Origin: Nocardioides sp. | GTDB lineage: Bacteria; Actinomycetota; Actinomycetes; Propionibacteriales; Nocardioidaceae | Direction of reading: 5' to 3' | Assembly: GCF_004803405.1 (NCBI RefSeq) | Contig: NZ_SSXI01000069.1 | Location: forward strand, 1-53,254 | DNA length: 53,254 nucleotides | Shown: positions 25,388 through 35,740 of the stretch, one piece after another | How positions within the stretch are numbered: the stretch's first letter is position 1 | Layout: every line of letters starts with the position of its first letter | Made by a program: the position numbers and the translations under genes | Notes under the pieces: generated by a model | The model's input: only the letters and a program-made list of their open reading frames with translations | What the model was told of the DNA's origin: nothing | Databases searched by the model: none

Positions 25388-25971
25388 CCTCGGCGGCGCC
25401 GGCCGTCGGTGTCTTCGCCCTCCAGGGCGACGTCCGCGAACACCTGCAGACCCTCACCGCCCTCGGCGCCGACGCCTTCGCCGTACGACGCCCGGCGGAG
25501 CTGGACCGCTGCGACGGTCTGGTGCTGCCCGGCGGGGAGTCCACGACGATGGCCAAGCTCGCCCGCACGTTCGAGCTGCTGGACCCGCTCCGCAAACGGG
25601 TCGCGGAGGGCATGCCCGCCTTCGGCACCTGCGCCGGCATGATCCTGCTCGCCGACCGCATCGTCGACGGCGCGGTCGGCCAGGAGACCATCGGCGGGCT
25701 CGACGTGACCGTCCGCCGCAACGCCTTCGGCCGGCAGGTCGACTCCTTCGAGGCGGACCTGCCGTTCCGGGGGCTGGCCGACACCGTGCACGCGGTGTTC
25801 ATCCGGGCGCCCTGGGTGGAGCATGCCGGTCCCGACGTCGAGGTGCTCGCGGAGGCCGAGGGTCACCCGGTCGCCGTACGACAGGGGCATCTGCTCGCGA
25901 CGTCGTTCCACCCCGAGGTCGACGGGGACGGCCGGGTGCACCGTCTCTTCCTCGAGATGCTGCAGCGATAG
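25384..25971 (+). CDS. pdxT: pyridoxal 5'-phosphate synthase, glutaminase subunit
   Basis: 195 aa class I glutamine amidotransferase, GTG start inside the pdxS stop. The motifs are [20 protein letters not shown], the nucleophile in FGTCAGM and the His-Glu pair in TSFHPEV. It releases ammonia from glutamine and channels it to PdxS. In many actinobacteria a thioesterase gene separates the two; here they are adjacent. Confidence 0.96.
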   Translation: MTSAAPAVGVFALQGDVREHLQTLTALGADAFAVRRPAELDRCDGLVLPGGESTTMAKLARTFELLDPLRKRVAEGMPAFGTCAGMILLADRIVDGAVGQETIGGLDVTVRRNAFGRQVDSFEADLPFRGLADTVHAVFIRAPWVEHAGPDVEVLAEAEGHPVAVRQGHLLATSFHPEVDGDGRVHRLFLEMLQR

Positions 25972-25974
25972 ACT
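25969..25974 (+). promoter_or_regulatory. -10 box TAGACT of yebC
   Basis: TAGACT overlaps the pdxT stop codon and lies 64 nt before the yebC ATG, giving a leader of about 57 nt that ends in a GAAGAGGGA ribosome site. Confidence 0.4.
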
Positions 25975-26038
25975 TCGTGGCCGTTGCCAGCCGCGCGCTG
26001 TCGTGTCGCAGGCTGTTGTCGAGTCGGAAGAGGGACTG

Positions 26039-26818
26039 ATGTCTGGCCACTCCAAGTGGGCGACCACCAAGCACAAGAAGGCGGCCATCGACGCCAAGCG
26101 CGGCAAGCTGTTCGCCAAGCTGATCAAGAACATCGAGATCGCGGCCAAGATGGGCGGTCCCGACCCGGCCGGCAATCCCACGCTCTTCGACGCCATCCAG
26201 AAGGCGAAGAAGCAGTCGGTCCCGAACAAGAACATCGACTCCGCGGTCAAGCGCGGCGGCGGCCTCGAAGGCGGCGGCGTCGACTACGAGACGATCATGT
26301 ACGAGGTCTACGGCCCCCAGGGCGTCGCGCTCCTGGTCGAGTGCCTCACCGACAACCGCAACCGCGCCGCGATGGAGGTCCGCACCGCGGTCACCCGCAA
26401 CGGCGGCACCATGGCCGATCCGGGCTCGGTCTCCCGCCTCTTCAGCCGCAAGGGCGTCGTCGTGGTGCCCAAGCAGCAGGAGAAGGACGGAGCGGCGAGC
26501 GCGGTCACCGAGGACATGGTCCTCGAGGCCACCCTCGACGCGGGCGCCGAGGAGGTCAACGACCTCGGCGACAGCTTCGAGGTGCAGTCGGAGGCCAGCG
26601 ACGTGGTCGCGGTCCGCACCGCCCTGCAGGACGCCGGCATCGACTACGACTCCGCCGACGTCCAGTTCGTCGCCACCATGGACATCCCGGTGACCGAGGC
26701 CGCGGCGGCGGAGAAGGTGTTCCGGCTGGTCGACGTCGTCGACGACCTCGACGACGTGCAGAACGTCTTCACGAACGCCGACATCCCCGACGAGGTCCTA
26801 GAGTCGATCGACGCCTGA
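26039..26818 (+). CDS. yebC: YebC/PmpR family protein (translation or transcription factor)
   Basis: 259 aa. The start [15 protein letters not shown] and the triad region GGPDPAGNP are hallmark YebC sequence; acidic C-terminal motifs include [11 protein letters not shown]. Members act as transcription regulators or help ribosomes through proline stretches. It immediately precedes ruvCAB, an arrangement conserved in most bacteria. Confidence 0.95.
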   Translation: MSGHSKWATTKHKKAAIDAKRGKLFAKLIKNIEIAAKMGGPDPAGNPTLFDAIQKAKKQSVPNKNIDSAVKRGGGLEGGGVDYETIMYEVYGPQGVALLVECLTDNRNRAAMEVRTAVTRNGGTMADPGSVSRLFSRKGVVVVPKQQEKDGAASAVTEDMVLEATLDAGAEEVNDLGDSFEVQSEASDVVAVRTALQDAGIDYDSADVQFVATMDIPVTEAAAAEKVFRLVDVVDDLDDVQNVFTNADIPDEVLESIDA

Positions 26819-26888
26819 TCGGGCGACCGACGCGTCGAGGCCCGGCGTGTCACGCGCGAACAACGTCGCCCGGGATCTAGCGTTGCTC

Positions 26889-26902
26889 CGAACATCTGTT
26901 CG
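26889..26902. promoter_or_regulatory. LexA (SOS) box CGAACATCTGTTCG
   Basis: A perfect palindrome matching the actinobacterial/Gram-positive SOS consensus CGAAC-N4-GTTCG, 16 nt before the ruvC start codon. DNA damage should therefore induce ruvCAB. Confidence 0.85.
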
Positions 26903-26918
26903 GACGAGAGGTGACGAC

Positions 26919-27443
26919 GTGCGCGTGCTCGGGATCGACCCGGGACTCACCCGCTGTGGCATGGGCGTGGTCGAGGGCTCGGTCGGTCGACCCCTGGGGC
27001 TGGTCGACGTCGGCGTGATCCGTACCGCCGCCCAGGTGCCGGTCCCCGAGCGGCTGGTGACGATCGAACGCGGCGTCGACGCCTGGCTCGACGAGCACCG
27101 GCCCGACGCCGTCGCGATCGAGCGGATCTTCGCCCGCTCCGACGTCAGCACCATCATGGGCACCGCCCAGGCCGCCGGCATCGCCATGGTCTGCGCCGCG
27201 CGACGCGGGCTCCCGGTCGCGCTCCACACACCGAGCGAGGTCAAGGCCGCGGTCTCCGGCAACGGCCGCGCCGACAAGGCGCAGGTCGGCGCGATGGTCA
27301 CCCGGATCCTGCGGCTGGACGCCCCGCCCAAGCCGGCCGACGCCGCCGACGCGCTGGCGCTGGCCATCACCCACATCTGGAGGGGAGGAGCGCAGGCGCG
27401 GATCGACGCCGCGCTCGCTGCCGCCGGGAGGAAGAACGCATGA
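26919..27443 (+). CDS. ruvC: Holliday-junction endonuclease RuvC
   Basis: 174 aa from GTG 26919, which has GAGAGGTGA just upstream and gives the normal [14 protein letters not shown] start; the frame extends to 26847 but would run over the LexA box. Catalytic acidic residues are seen in [14 protein letters not shown] and [10 protein letters not shown]. It resolves four-way junctions together with RuvAB. It is first gene of the SOS-regulated ruvCAB operon. Confidence 0.96.
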   Translation: MRVLGIDPGLTRCGMGVVEGSVGRPLGLVDVGVIRTAAQVPVPERLVTIERGVDAWLDEHRPDAVAIERIFARSDVSTIMGTAQAAGIAMVCAARRGLPVALHTPSEVKAAVSGNGRADKAQVGAMVTRILRLDAPPKPADAADALALAITHIWRGGAQARIDAALAAAGRKNA

Positions 27444-27453
27444 GGAGGCCCGC

Positions 27454-28053
27454 ATGATCGCCTTCGTCCGTGGCAACGTCGCCGCGGTGACGCTGTCCAG
27501 CGCCGTCGTCGAGGTGGGGGGAGTGGGCCTCGAGCTGATGTGCACCCCCGGCACGCTGGCGCAGCTGCGCACCGGACGGCAGGCCACGCTGCCGACCAGC
27601 ATGGTCGTGCGCGAGGACTCGCTGACGCTCTACGGGTTCGCCGACGACGACGAGAAGGTCATGTTCGAGCTCGCCCAGACCGCCTCGGGGGTCGGTCCCA
27701 AGCTGGCGCAGGCGATGCTCGCCGTACTCTCCCCGGACGGGCTGCGCACCGCCATCGCCTCCGACGACGTCAAGACGCTGACCAGGGTGCCCGGCATCGG
27801 GCAGAAGGGCGCGCAGCGGATCATCCTCGAGCTCAAGGACCGCATCGGCGCCCCGAGCGGCTCCGCCGCCGGGAGTACGACGACCGGCGCCGCCGCGTGG
27901 CGCGACCAGGTCCACCAGGGACTGGTCGGGCTGGGCTACAACGCCCGGGACGCCGAGAAGGCGGTCGATGCCGTCGCCGACGAGGCGGGCGGGGCCTCAC
28001 CCGATGTCGGCGCGCTGCTCCGAGCGGCCCTGCGAACCCTGTCGAAGGCCTGA
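27454..28053 (+). CDS. ruvA: Holliday-junction branch-migration protein RuvA
   Basis: 199 aa, strong AGGAGG site 6 nt before ATG 27454. It shows the OB-fold start MIAFVRGNVAAVTL, helix-hairpin-helix motifs in LTRVPGIGQKGAQRIILEL and a C-terminal RuvB-binding domain with AEKAVDAV. RuvA tetramers hold the junction and load RuvB. Confidence 0.96.
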   Translation: MIAFVRGNVAAVTLSSAVVEVGGVGLELMCTPGTLAQLRTGRQATLPTSMVVREDSLTLYGFADDDEKVMFELAQTASGVGPKLAQAMLAVLSPDGLRTAIASDDVKTLTRVPGIGQKGAQRIILELKDRIGAPSGSAAGSTTTGAAAWRDQVHQGLVGLGYNARDAEKAVDAVADEAGGASPDVGALLRAALRTLSKA

Positions 28054-28056
28054 TCG

Positions 28057-29136
28057 ATGCCCTTCCACGAGGACGAGCTGGAGACGGCGGAGGAGGTGCA
28101 CCTCCGCTCGCTGACCGCGGCGGAGGCCGAGGGCGACGAGCGGGCGGTGGAGGCCGCGCTGCGCCCGAGGAGCCTCGACGAGGTGGTGGGGCAGGCGCGG
28201 GTGCGGGACCAGCTCGGCCTGGTGCTCGAGGCCGCGCGGCAGCGGGAGCGCGCGCCCGACCACGTGCTGCTGTCCGGTCCGCCGGGCCTGGGCAAGACCA
28301 CGCTGGCGATGATCATCGCCCACGAGATGAGCGTGCCGCTGCGGTTGACGAGCGGTCCGGCGATCACCCACGCCGGTGACCTGGCCGCCATCCTGTCCGG
28401 CCTCAACGAGGGTGAGGTGCTCTTCGTCGACGAGATCCACCGGATGTCGCGGCCGGCCGAGGAGATGCTCTACCTCGCGATGGAGGACTTCCGGGTCGAC
28501 GTGATCATCGGCAAGGGCCCCGGCGCCACGGCGATCCCGCTGGAGATCCCGCCGTTCACCCTGGTCGGTGCCACCACCCGGGCCGGCCTGCTGCCCGGGC
28601 CGCTGCGCGACCGGTTCGGCTTCACCGCCCACTTGGAGTTCTACGAGCCCGCCGAGCTCGACCTGATCGTCAACCGCTCCGCCGGGCTGCTCGGCGTCGA
28701 GCTGACCCCGGAGGGATCCGCCGAGATCGCCGGCCGCTCGCGGGGCACGCCGCGCATCGCCAACCGGCTCCTGCGGCGGGTCCGCGACTTCGCCCAGGTG
28801 CGGGCGGACGGCGTGGTCACCCACGGGGTGGCGCAGGCCGCCCTCGACCTCTACGAGGTCGACGAGCTCGGCCTGGACCGGCTCGACCGCGCCGTGATCG
28901 ACGTACTCTGCCGCCGCTTCGGTGGCGGCCCCGTCGGCGTCTCCACCATCGCCGTCGCTGTCGGCGAGGAGCGGGAGACGGTCGAGGAGGTGGCCGAGCC
29001 TTTCCTGGTCCGCAACGGGTTCCTGGCCCGGACGCCGCGGGGTCGGATCGCCACCCCGGCAGCGTGGGCGCACCTCGGACTCGCCGCCCCCGTCATCCCC
29101 GCCGACACAGGGGAGCAGACCCTCTTCGAGGACTGA
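28057..29136 (+). CDS. ruvB: Holliday-junction DNA helicase RuvB
   Basis: 359 aa AAA+ motor. Walker A is [11 protein letters not shown], Walker [11 protein letters not shown], sensor 1 [11 protein letters not shown], arginine finger region PLRDRFGF, and the winged helix ends FLARTPRGR. It starts 4 nt after ruvA and closes the operon. Confidence 0.97.
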   Translation: MPFHEDELETAEEVHLRSLTAAEAEGDERAVEAALRPRSLDEVVGQARVRDQLGLVLEAARQRERAPDHVLLSGPPGLGKTTLAMIIAHEMSVPLRLTSGPAITHAGDLAAILSGLNEGEVLFVDEIHRMSRPAEEMLYLAMEDFRVDVIIGKGPGATAIPLEIPPFTLVGATTRAGLLPGPLRDRFGFTAHLEFYEPAELDLIVNRSAGLLGVELTPEGSAEIAGRSRGTPRIANRLLRRVRDFAQVRADGVVTHGVAQAALDLYEVDELGLDRLDRAVIDVLCRRFGGGPVGVSTIAVAVGEERETVEEVAEPFLVRNGFLARTPRGRIATPAAWAHLGLAAPVIPADTGEQTLFED

Positions 29137-29147
29137 GCGACCGGACC

Positions 29148-29172
29148 TCCTACCGATCACCTGATGGTAGGA
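29148..29172 (+). terminator. hairpin after ruvB
   Basis: TCCTACC pairs with GGTAGGA around an 11-nt loop, 12 nt after the ruvB stop and just before the yajC promoter. Confidence 0.4.
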
Positions 29173-29181
29173 GACCGTGGC

Positions 29182-29187
29182 TACACT
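29182..29187 (+). promoter_or_regulatory. -10 box TACACT of yajC-secD-secF
   Basis: TACACT lies 68 nt before the yajC GTG and directly after the ruvB hairpin, which marks the likely start of the Sec operon. Confidence 0.4.
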
Positions 29188-29254
29188 TGCCCGTCGGCCC
29201 GCCCTACCCATCCGGTGCGGTGCCACACCCCGCACTCGTTCGAGAGGTTTGTCG

Positions 29255-29593
29255 GTGAAGGAGCTCGCCCCCTGGCTGTGGATCGCCGCTATCGCGTTGG
29301 TCTTCTGGCTGCTCATCATTCGCCCGGCGTCGAAGCGCCAGAAGGAGATCGCGGCGCTTCAGTCCTCGCTCTCCGTGGGTGACGAGGTGATCCTGACCTC
29401 CGGCGTGTTCGCCACGGTCACCGAGATCACCGACGACCACCTCGCGGTCGAGATCGCTCCGGGTGTCGTGATCCGCGTCGCGCGCGGCGCGGTCGCGTCG
29501 GTCCGCCAGGAAGCCGCCCAGGCCGAGGACACCACCGAGCCGGCCGCGGGCCAGGCCACGGACGCCACCCCCGACGACACCGAGGAGCGCTGA
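29255..29593 (+). CDS. yajC: preprotein translocase accessory protein YajC
   Basis: 112 aa from GTG 29255 (GAGAGG 8 nt upstream); the frame begins earlier but only this start gives the typical short N-terminus. There is one membrane segment (WLWIAAIALVFWLLII) followed by RPASKRQKE, the conserved cytoplasmic RPQ-like motif, then a small beta domain with SVGDEVILTSG and an acidic Thr-rich tail. It works with SecDF at the Sec translocon. Confidence 0.93.
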   Translation: MKELAPWLWIAAIALVFWLLIIRPASKRQKEIAALQSSLSVGDEVILTSGVFATVTEITDDHLAVEIAPGVVIRVARGAVASVRQEAAQAEDTTEPAAGQATDATPDDTEER

Positions 29594-29595
29594 GC

Positions 29596-31377
29596 ATGGC
29601 TTCCCGCCGTCCGCGCCCAGGGCGCACCCTCGTCATCTTCTTCCTCGGACTCGCCATCTGCTACGGCCTGGTCGCCCTCGCGGACATGACCTCCGACACC
29701 AACAGCTGGAAGCCGACCCTCGGCCTCGACCTCGAGGGCGGCACCAGGATCACGCTGACCGCCGAGAAGGAGCCCAGCGCGGAGAACCTCGAGGAGGCCC
29801 GCCGGATCATCGACCAGCGCGTCAACGGCTCGGGTGTCACCGAGGCGGCCGTCACCACGCAGGGCGACCGCAACATCGTGGTCGAGGTCCCCGGCGAGAA
29901 CACCAACCGTGCGCAGCTGGAGGAGACCGTCAAGCGGCAGGCCCAGCTGAGGTTCCGGCTGGTCGCGTGCTCCGACGGCAACCCCGGCCCGTGTGCGGCC
30001 GGCACCGGACTGCCCGGTGGCCTGGGTCGTGCCCCGCTCGACCTCGCCGGTGCAGCCCAGGAGGAGCCGACGGACGGCACCGCCGACGGCACCACCGACG
30101 GGGCCACCCCGACCGACGGTGCGACGGAGACCCCGGCGGGGCAGCCGACCGAGGGGGAGACGCCCACGCAGGACGACCCCGCCGGCGACGGCGACACGTG
30201 GACGGTCCAGGACGACATCGCCTGGTCCCGCAACCCCGACCCCGAGTCGATCGCGATCTTCAACGCCCACACGTGCGACGACAAGGGTGTGCTGCGGACC
30301 CAGGAGGGCGACCCCGCCAACCTGCCCGACGAGCCCGACCAGTCCCTCGTGGCCTGCTCGGCGCCCACGGACCGCATCTCCTACAAGTACCTGCTGAGCC
30401 GGTCGGTCATCGAGGGCACCGAGCTCGACGACGCCAGCGCGGGCACCCCGCAGAACGGTGTCGGCTGGGAAGTCGGGATCGAGATGGGCAACGACAAGAA
30501 CCGGGCGCTCCCGCGGGGATCGGCCGGTGCCTCCGACGACTTCGAGGCCGTGTCCCGCGCCTTCCAGGGCACCGACGAGCAGTTCGCGATCGTGCTGGAC
30601 AGCGTCGTGATCTCGGCGCCGGTGATGACCGCGGTCATCACCGACGGCCGCTCGAGCATCACCGGCGACTTCAGCGAGCAGGAGGCGCTCGACCTCGCCA
30701 ACAGCCTCAAGTTCGGCTCGCTGCCGATCGCCTTCGACGACGACCAGACCTCGGTGGAGGAGATCGGCCCGTCCCTGGCCGGCAACCAACTCTCGGCCGG
30801 CCTGACCGCGGGCGGCATCGGCCTCGCCCTGGTGATGCTGTACTGCCTGCTGTACTACCGCGGCCTCGGCCTGGTCGTCGTCGCCTCGCTCTTCGTCGCC
30901 GCCGCCGTGGTCTACGCGATGGTGCTGCTGCTGAGCGAGACCGCCGGCTTCGCGCTGACCCTGCCCGGCATCGCCGGGCTGATCATCGCCGTGGGTGTCA
31001 CCGCCGACTCGTTCGTGATCTTCTTCGAGCGCATTCGTGACGAGATGCGCGAGGGCAAGTCGATGCGGGTCGCGGTGGAGACGGGCTGGGCCCGCGCCCG
31101 GGTGACCCGGGTCGCGGCCAACACGGTCCAGCTGCTCTCGGCCTCCGTGCTCTACATCTTCGCGACCGGTGCGGTGAAGGGCTTCGGCTTCGCACTCGGC
31201 CTGACCACCCTGATCGACCTCGCGGTGCTGTTCTGGTTCACCAAGCCGATGGTGTCCTGGCTCGCGCAGTTCAAGATCTTCAACTCCGGACACAAGCTGT
31301 CGGGTCTCAGCAAGGAGACGCTGGGCATGGACCTGCCTCACCCGCGCCGTACCGCTGCCGTGGGAGGTGACGCCTGA
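29596..31377 (+). CDS. secD: protein translocase subunit SecD
   Basis: 593 aa RND-type membrane protein: one N-terminal helix, the large P1 extracytoplasmic domain (GLDLEGGTRITL, RIIDQRVNGSGV), then five C-terminal helices with GVTADSFVIFFERIRDE. It uses the proton gradient to pull exported proteins forward. P1 carries a Thr/Asp/Gly/Pro-rich insert at about residues 156-198 that looks unstructured. The stop overlaps the secF start by one base. Confidence 0.96.
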   Translation: MASRRPRPGRTLVIFFLGLAICYGLVALADMTSDTNSWKPTLGLDLEGGTRITLTAEKEPSAENLEEARRIIDQRVNGSGVTEAAVTTQGDRNIVVEVPGENTNRAQLEETVKRQAQLRFRLVACSDGNPGPCAAGTGLPGGLGRAPLDLAGAAQEEPTDGTADGTTDGATPTDGATETPAGQPTEGETPTQDDPAGDGDTWTVQDDIAWSRNPDPESIAIFNAHTCDDKGVLRTQEGDPANLPDEPDQSLVACSAPTDRISYKYLLSRSVIEGTELDDASAGTPQNGVGWEVGIEMGNDKNRALPRGSAGASDDFEAVSRAFQGTDEQFAIVLDSVVISAPVMTAVITDGRSSITGDFSEQEALDLANSLKFGSLPIAFDDDQTSVEEIGPSLAGNQLSAGLTAGGIGLALVMLYCLLYYRGLGLVVVASLFVAAAVVYAMVLLLSETAGFALTLPGIAGLIIAVGVTADSFVIFFERIRDEMREGKSMRVAVETGWARARVTRVAANTVQLLSASVLYIFATGAVKGFGFALGLTTLIDLAVLFWFTKPMVSWLAQFKIFNSGHKLSGLSKETLGMDLPHPRRTAAVGGDA

Positions 31378-32630
31378 TGGGCAAGATGTCCCGGGTCGGC
31401 AACGACCTGTACCTCGGCCGCAAGTCGATCAACTTCGTCGGCAAGCCGTGGCTCTGGTACGCCATCTCCGCCGTCCTGGTCGGCGCCGCCGTCCTCACGC
31501 TGTACCTCAAGCCGCTCAACATGGGCGTCGAGTTCGTCGGCGGCACCACCTTCTCCGTGCCGGTCGGCCAGGGCAACGCCACGCAGGACGCGGCCGACGC
31601 CCTCCAAGAGGCGGTCGGCAACGCCGACATCAAGAACGCCGAGAACCCCGCGGTCACCACCGAGGGCAACGCCGCGCTCACGGTCCAGGTCGAGAACCTC
31701 ACCGAGAAGCAGCGCAACGAGCTGTCGCAGCTGATCCAGGCCGAGTTCCCGGGGGTGACGGACAACGACATCTCCAAGACCGACATCGGTCCGAGCTGGG
31801 GCGCGGAGGTGGCGAAGCGCGCGCTGCTCGGCATCGCGATCTTCCTGGTGCTCGTGGTCCTCTTCATCTGGGGCTACTTCCGCGAGTGGCGGATGTCGGT
31901 CGCGGCGTTCATGGCGCTCGTCCACGACGTCGCGCTGACCGTCGGGGTCTACGCCCTGTCCGGCTTCCAGGTCACGCCGGCGGCGGTCACCGGACTGCTC
32001 GCGATCCTGGGCTTCTCGCTCTACGACACCGTGGTCGTGTTCGACAAGGTGCGCGAGAACACCGTGCAGCTCCGCAAGAGCACGCAGTCCTACGCCGACG
32101 CGGCCAACCTGGCGGTGAACCAGACGCTGGTGCGGTCGATCAACACCTCGATCGTGGCGCTGATCCCGATCGGGGCGATCCTCTACGTCAGCGCCGTGCA
32201 GCTCGGCGCGAGCTCGCTTCAGGACCTGGCGCTCGCGCAGTTCGTCGGCATGGGCGTCGGCGTGTACTCCTCGGTGATGCTCGCGCCCCGGATCCTGGTG
32301 CACCTGAAGTCCCAGGAGACCGAGGTCCAGCTGCAGGCGCGGCGCGCGAAGGCCAAGCAGCGCGCGCTGGCCGACCGGTACGCCGCCGTACCGGTCTTCA
32401 AGGACGACGTCCCGGTCACGCCCAGTCGGGACCGAGACTCCCTCGACCTCGACGAGCCCGACGAGCTGGTCGAGGCCGACGAGGAGGAGGAGCGGCCCAC
32501 CCGCGGTGCGGCGGCCGCGATGGGCAAGGGGCGGATCGCCCCCACCCCCAACCGGCCGGTGGGCGAGAGCCGCAGCTCGGGGCGCAACCAGCCGGTGCGG
32601 CAGACCCGCTCCAAGCGCGGCAAGAAGTAG
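31377..32630 (+). CDS. secF: protein translocase subunit SecF
   Basis: 417 aa with six membrane helices, MGVEFVGGTTFSV in the P4 domain and the hallmark GFSLYDTVVVFDKVREN. The long charged tail (from about residue 325) is acidic then basic and ends SKRGKK, longer than in many SecF proteins. It forms the SecDF complex and is coupled to secD. Confidence 0.96.
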   Translation: MGKMSRVGNDLYLGRKSINFVGKPWLWYAISAVLVGAAVLTLYLKPLNMGVEFVGGTTFSVPVGQGNATQDAADALQEAVGNADIKNAENPAVTTEGNAALTVQVENLTEKQRNELSQLIQAEFPGVTDNDISKTDIGPSWGAEVAKRALLGIAIFLVLVVLFIWGYFREWRMSVAAFMALVHDVALTVGVYALSGFQVTPAAVTGLLAILGFSLYDTVVVFDKVRENTVQLRKSTQSYADAANLAVNQTLVRSINTSIVALIPIGAILYVSAVQLGASSLQDLALAQFVGMGVGVYSSVMLAPRILVHLKSQETEVQLQARRAKAKQRALADRYAAVPVFKDDVPVTPSRDRDSLDLDEPDELVEADEEEERPTRGAAAAMGKGRIAPTPNRPVGESRSSGRNQPVRQTRSKRGKK

Positions 32631-32637
32631 CTCGACG

Positions 32638-33213
32638 GTGCAGGTCGTGGGGGACCGGTCTGTCACGCAGCAGGCGGTCGAGGCACTGGAACGGCTGGTC
32701 CGTGACGTGCCCGACTTCCCCGAGCCCGGGATCGTCTTCAAGGACATCACGCCGCTGCTGGCCGACCCGGCGGGATTCCGTGTCGTCGTCGACGCCCTGG
32801 CCGCCGTCGGCCGCGGCGACGACGGCACGCCGGTCGTCGACAAGGTCGTCGGCATGGAGGCACGCGGGTTCATGTTCGCGGCTCCCGTGGCCCTCGCCCT
32901 CGGCGTCGGGTTCGTCCCCGTCCGCAAGGCCGGCAAGCTTCCCCACGCCACTCACGAGGTCGCCTACGAGCTGGAGTACGGCGAAGCGGTGCTGCAGCTC
33001 CACCAGGACGCACTGGCGCCGGGTGACCGGGTGCTGATCGTCGACGACGTACTCGCGACCGGCGGTACCGCGCAGGCCACGTGCGAGCTGGTCGCGCGCT
33101 GCGGAGCGCGGCCGGTCGCGTTCGCCGTACTCATGGAGCTCGGCTTCCTCGCCGGCCGCGACGCCCTGGGCGACGTGCCGGTCACAGCGCTGGTCACAGC
33201 GCCCGGCGATTAG
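32638..33213 (+). CDS. apt: adenine phosphoribosyltransferase
   Basis: 191 aa from GTG 32638, 7 nt after secF; a GTG three codons in is an alternative. It has DFPEPGIVFKDITPLL, VVGMEARGFMF and the PRPP loop VLIVDDVLATGGTA. It salvages adenine to AMP. The secDF-apt-relA order is conserved in actinobacteria. Confidence 0.95.
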   Translation: MQVVGDRSVTQQAVEALERLVRDVPDFPEPGIVFKDITPLLADPAGFRVVVDALAAVGRGDDGTPVVDKVVGMEARGFMFAAPVALALGVGFVPVRKAGKLPHATHEVAYELEYGEAVLQLHQDALAPGDRVLIVDDVLATGGTAQATCELVARCGARPVAFAVLMELGFLAGRDALGDVPVTALVTAPGD

Positions 33214-33216
33214 ACT
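33211..33216 (+). promoter_or_regulatory. -10 box TAGACT, leaderless start of relA
   Basis: TAGACT overlaps the apt stop codon and ends 6 nt before the relA ATG; no ribosome site is present. Confidence 0.55.
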
Positions 33217-33222
33217 CCAGGC

Positions 33223-35568
33223 ATGAGCGAGGAACAGGCGCCGGAGCGGCCGGTTCCCGCACGCCCGGTCGCAGTTCCGGCGGTCACCAGCGACCTGTCC
33301 GGTGGCGGCCGCAGCATGCGCGCGCGGCTGGCCAGGATGGGCAGCCGCGCCCAGACCTCCAACCCGGTCCTGGAGCCGCTGTTCCGGGCCGTGCGCGCCA
33401 ACCATCCCAAGGCCGACCTGGCCCTGCTGGAGCGCGCGTACGTCACCGCCGAGCGACTGCACAGCGAGCAGAAGCGCAAGAGCGGTGACCCCTACATCAC
33501 CCACCCGCTCGCGGTGACCACGATCCTGGCCGGGATCGGCATGACGGAGCCGACCCTCGTCGCGGCCCTGCTGCACGACACGGTCGAGGACACGCCGTAC
33601 ACCCTCGAGCAGTGTCGCAAGGAGTTCGGCGACGAGGTGGCGCAGCTGGTCGACGGGGTCACCAAGCTCGACAAGGTCGTCTACGGCGAGAACGCCAAGG
33701 CCGAGACCATCCGCAAGATGATCGTCGCGATGTCGCGCGACATCCGGGTGCTCGTGATCAAGCTCGCCGACCGGCTGCACAACATGCGCACCCTGCGGTT
33801 CGTGCCGCAGAAGAGCCAGGAGCGCATCGCACGCGAGACGCTCGACATCTACGCGCCGCTCGCCCACCGGCTCGGCATGAACACCATCAAGTGGGAGCTG
33901 GAGGACCTCGCGTTCTCCACCCTCCACCCCAAGATCTACGACGAGATCGTCCGCCTGGTCGCCGAGCGTGCGCCGTCGCGCGACTCGTTCCTGGCGGAGG
34001 TCATCACCCAGGTCGAGAAGGACCTGCGCGAGGCGAAGATCAAGGCCACCGTGACCGGCCGGCCGAAGCACTACTACTCGATCTACCAGAAGATGATCGT
34101 CGGCGGCCGCGACTTCTCCGACATCTACGACCTGGTCGGCATCCGCATCCTCGTCGAGGAGGACCGCGACTGCTACGCGGTGCTCGGCGTCCTGCACTCA
34201 CGGTGGAACCCGGTCCTGGGGCGGTTCAAGGACTACGTCGCGATGCCGAAGTTCAACATGTACCAGTCGCTCCACACCACGGTGATCGGTCCGCAGGGCA
34301 AGGCGGTCGAGATGCAGATCCGCACCTTCGCCCAGCACCGCCGGGCCGAGTACGGCGTCGCGGCGCACTGGAAGTACAAGGAGGTCGCCCGCACCGGCGG
34401 CGAGGCCGGTCAGCGGGAGCGTGGCGGCGCCGGCTCGACCGGGGACGACATGTCCTGGGTGCGACAGCTGCTCGACTGGCAGAGCGAGGTCGAGGACCCC
34501 GGGGAGTTCCTGGAGTCCCTGCGGTTCGAGATCAACCAGACCGAGACCTACGTCTTCACCCCGCGCGGCGACGTGATCGCGCTGCCCTCCGGGTCCACGC
34601 CGGTCGACTTCGCCTACGCCGTGCACACCGAGGTGGGGCACCGCACGATCGGCGCGCGCGTCAACGGACGGCTTGTGCCGCTGGAGTCCACGCTCGAGAA
34701 CGGCGACGTGGTCGAGGTCTTCACCTCCAAGGCGGAGGGTGCCGGTCCCTCGCGCGACTGGCTGAACTTCGTGAAGTCGCAGCGCGCCCGCTCCAAGATC
34801 CGCCAGTGGTTCACCAAGGAGCGTCGCGAGGAGGCGATCGAGCGTGGCAAGGACGAGATCGCCAAGCTGATGCGCAAGGAGGGCCTGCCTCTCAAGCGCC
34901 TGCTCACCCACGACTCCCTGAACCTCGTCGCGGCCGCGATGCGCCTGGCGGACGTCTCCGCCCTCTACGCCGCGGTCGGCGAGGGCAACCTCGGCGCCCA
35001 GGCCGTCGTCCGCAAGGTGATCGAGCTGCACGGCGGCGACGAGGGGGCCCAGGAGGACCTCGCCGAGGCGGTCACCATCACCGGCCGCGGTCGCGGTCGC
35101 CGGTCCCGCCCGGCGAGCGGCGACGCCGGCGTCATCGTCACCGGCGCGCCCGACGTGTGGGTGAAGCTCGCGAAGTGCTGCACGCCGGTCCCGCCCGACT
35201 CGATCCTCGGCTTCGTCACCAAGGGCGGCGGCGTCTCGGTGCACCGCAAGGACTGCACCAACGCCGAGAGCCTGCTCTCACAGCCCGAGAAGGTCGTCGA
35301 CGTCGAGTGGGCGCCCACCGGCCAGTCGACGTTCCTGGTCAACATCCAGGTCGAGGCGCTGGACCGGGCCCGCCTGCTCTCCGACATCACCATGGTGCTG
35401 TCCGACGTGCACGTGAACATCCTCTCCGCCAACCTGACCACCTCCCGCGACCGGGTCGCGAAGTCGCGGTTCACCTTCGAGATGGCCGACGCCAAGCACC
35501 TCGACACCGTCCTCAAGGCCGTGCGGACCGTGCCGGGTGTGTTTGATGCGTACCGCGTGACGCAGTAG
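33223..35568 (+). CDS. relA: bifunctional (p)ppGpp synthetase/hydrolase (Rel)
   Basis: 781 aa. An HD hydrolase with [13 protein letters not shown] is followed by the synthetase with [10 protein letters not shown] and [20 protein letters not shown] gives the RxKD signature of bifunctional enzymes rather than ExDD of synthetase-only RelA. Then come TGS ([20 protein letters not shown]), a zinc/helical region ([12 protein letters not shown]) and a C-terminal ACT domain. It controls the stringent response. Confidence 0.97.
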   Translation: MSEEQAPERPVPARPVAVPAVTSDLSGGGRSMRARLARMGSRAQTSNPVLEPLFRAVRANHPKADLALLERAYVTAERLHSEQKRKSGDPYITHPLAVTTILAGIGMTEPTLVAALLHDTVEDTPYTLEQCRKEFGDEVAQLVDGVTKLDKVVYGENAKAETIRKMIVAMSRDIRVLVIKLADRLHNMRTLRFVPQKSQERIARETLDIYAPLAHRLGMNTIKWELEDLAFSTLHPKIYDEIVRLVAERAPSRDSFLAEVITQVEKDLREAKIKATVTGRPKHYYSIYQKMIVGGRDFSDIYDLVGIRILVEEDRDCYAVLGVLHSRWNPVLGRFKDYVAMPKFNMYQSLHTTVIGPQGKAVEMQIRTFAQHRRAEYGVAAHWKYKEVARTGGEAGQRERGGAGSTGDDMSWVRQLLDWQSEVEDPGEFLESLRFEINQTETYVFTPRGDVIALPSGSTPVDFAYAVHTEVGHRTIGARVNGRLVPLESTLENGDVVEVFTSKAEGAGPSRDWLNFVKSQRARSKIRQWFTKERREEAIERGKDEIAKLMRKEGLPLKRLLTHDSLNLVAAAMRLADVSALYAAVGEGNLGAQAVVRKVIELHGGDEGAQEDLAEAVTITGRGRGRRSRPASGDAGVIVTGAPDVWVKLAKCCTPVPPDSILGFVTKGGGVSVHRKDCTNAESLLSQPEKVVDVEWAPTGQSTFLVNIQVEALDRARLLSDITMVLSDVHVNILSANLTTSRDRVAKSRFTFEMADAKHLDTVLKAVRTVPGVFDAYRVTQ

Positions 35569-35586
35569 GGGTGCTGCGGCGGCGCA

Positions 35587-35647
35587 GGAATCACCGGTTA
35601 ACCGGTGATTCCAGCACTTCACGGGTGTTGCAACGCCCCAGAAGCGC
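35587..35647. repeat. composite palindromic repeat, copy 1
   Basis: A 26-nt perfect hairpin (GGAATCACCGG-TTAA-CCGGTGATTCC, 35587-35612) is joined to a second palindrome, GCACTTC-N6-GTTGCAAC-N6-GAAGCGC (35614-35647). It starts 18 nt after the relA stop and could also terminate relA. Copy 2 at 36750 is inverted. Confidence 0.75.
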
Positions 35648-35740
35648 ACGGAAACCTCCGCGCTCGAGGGCGAATGAGCGTTATCCACAGGCGCGAGATC
35701 GTTCGTTCGGATTCGTCGTACGGCGGGCACCTTCTGAGCC

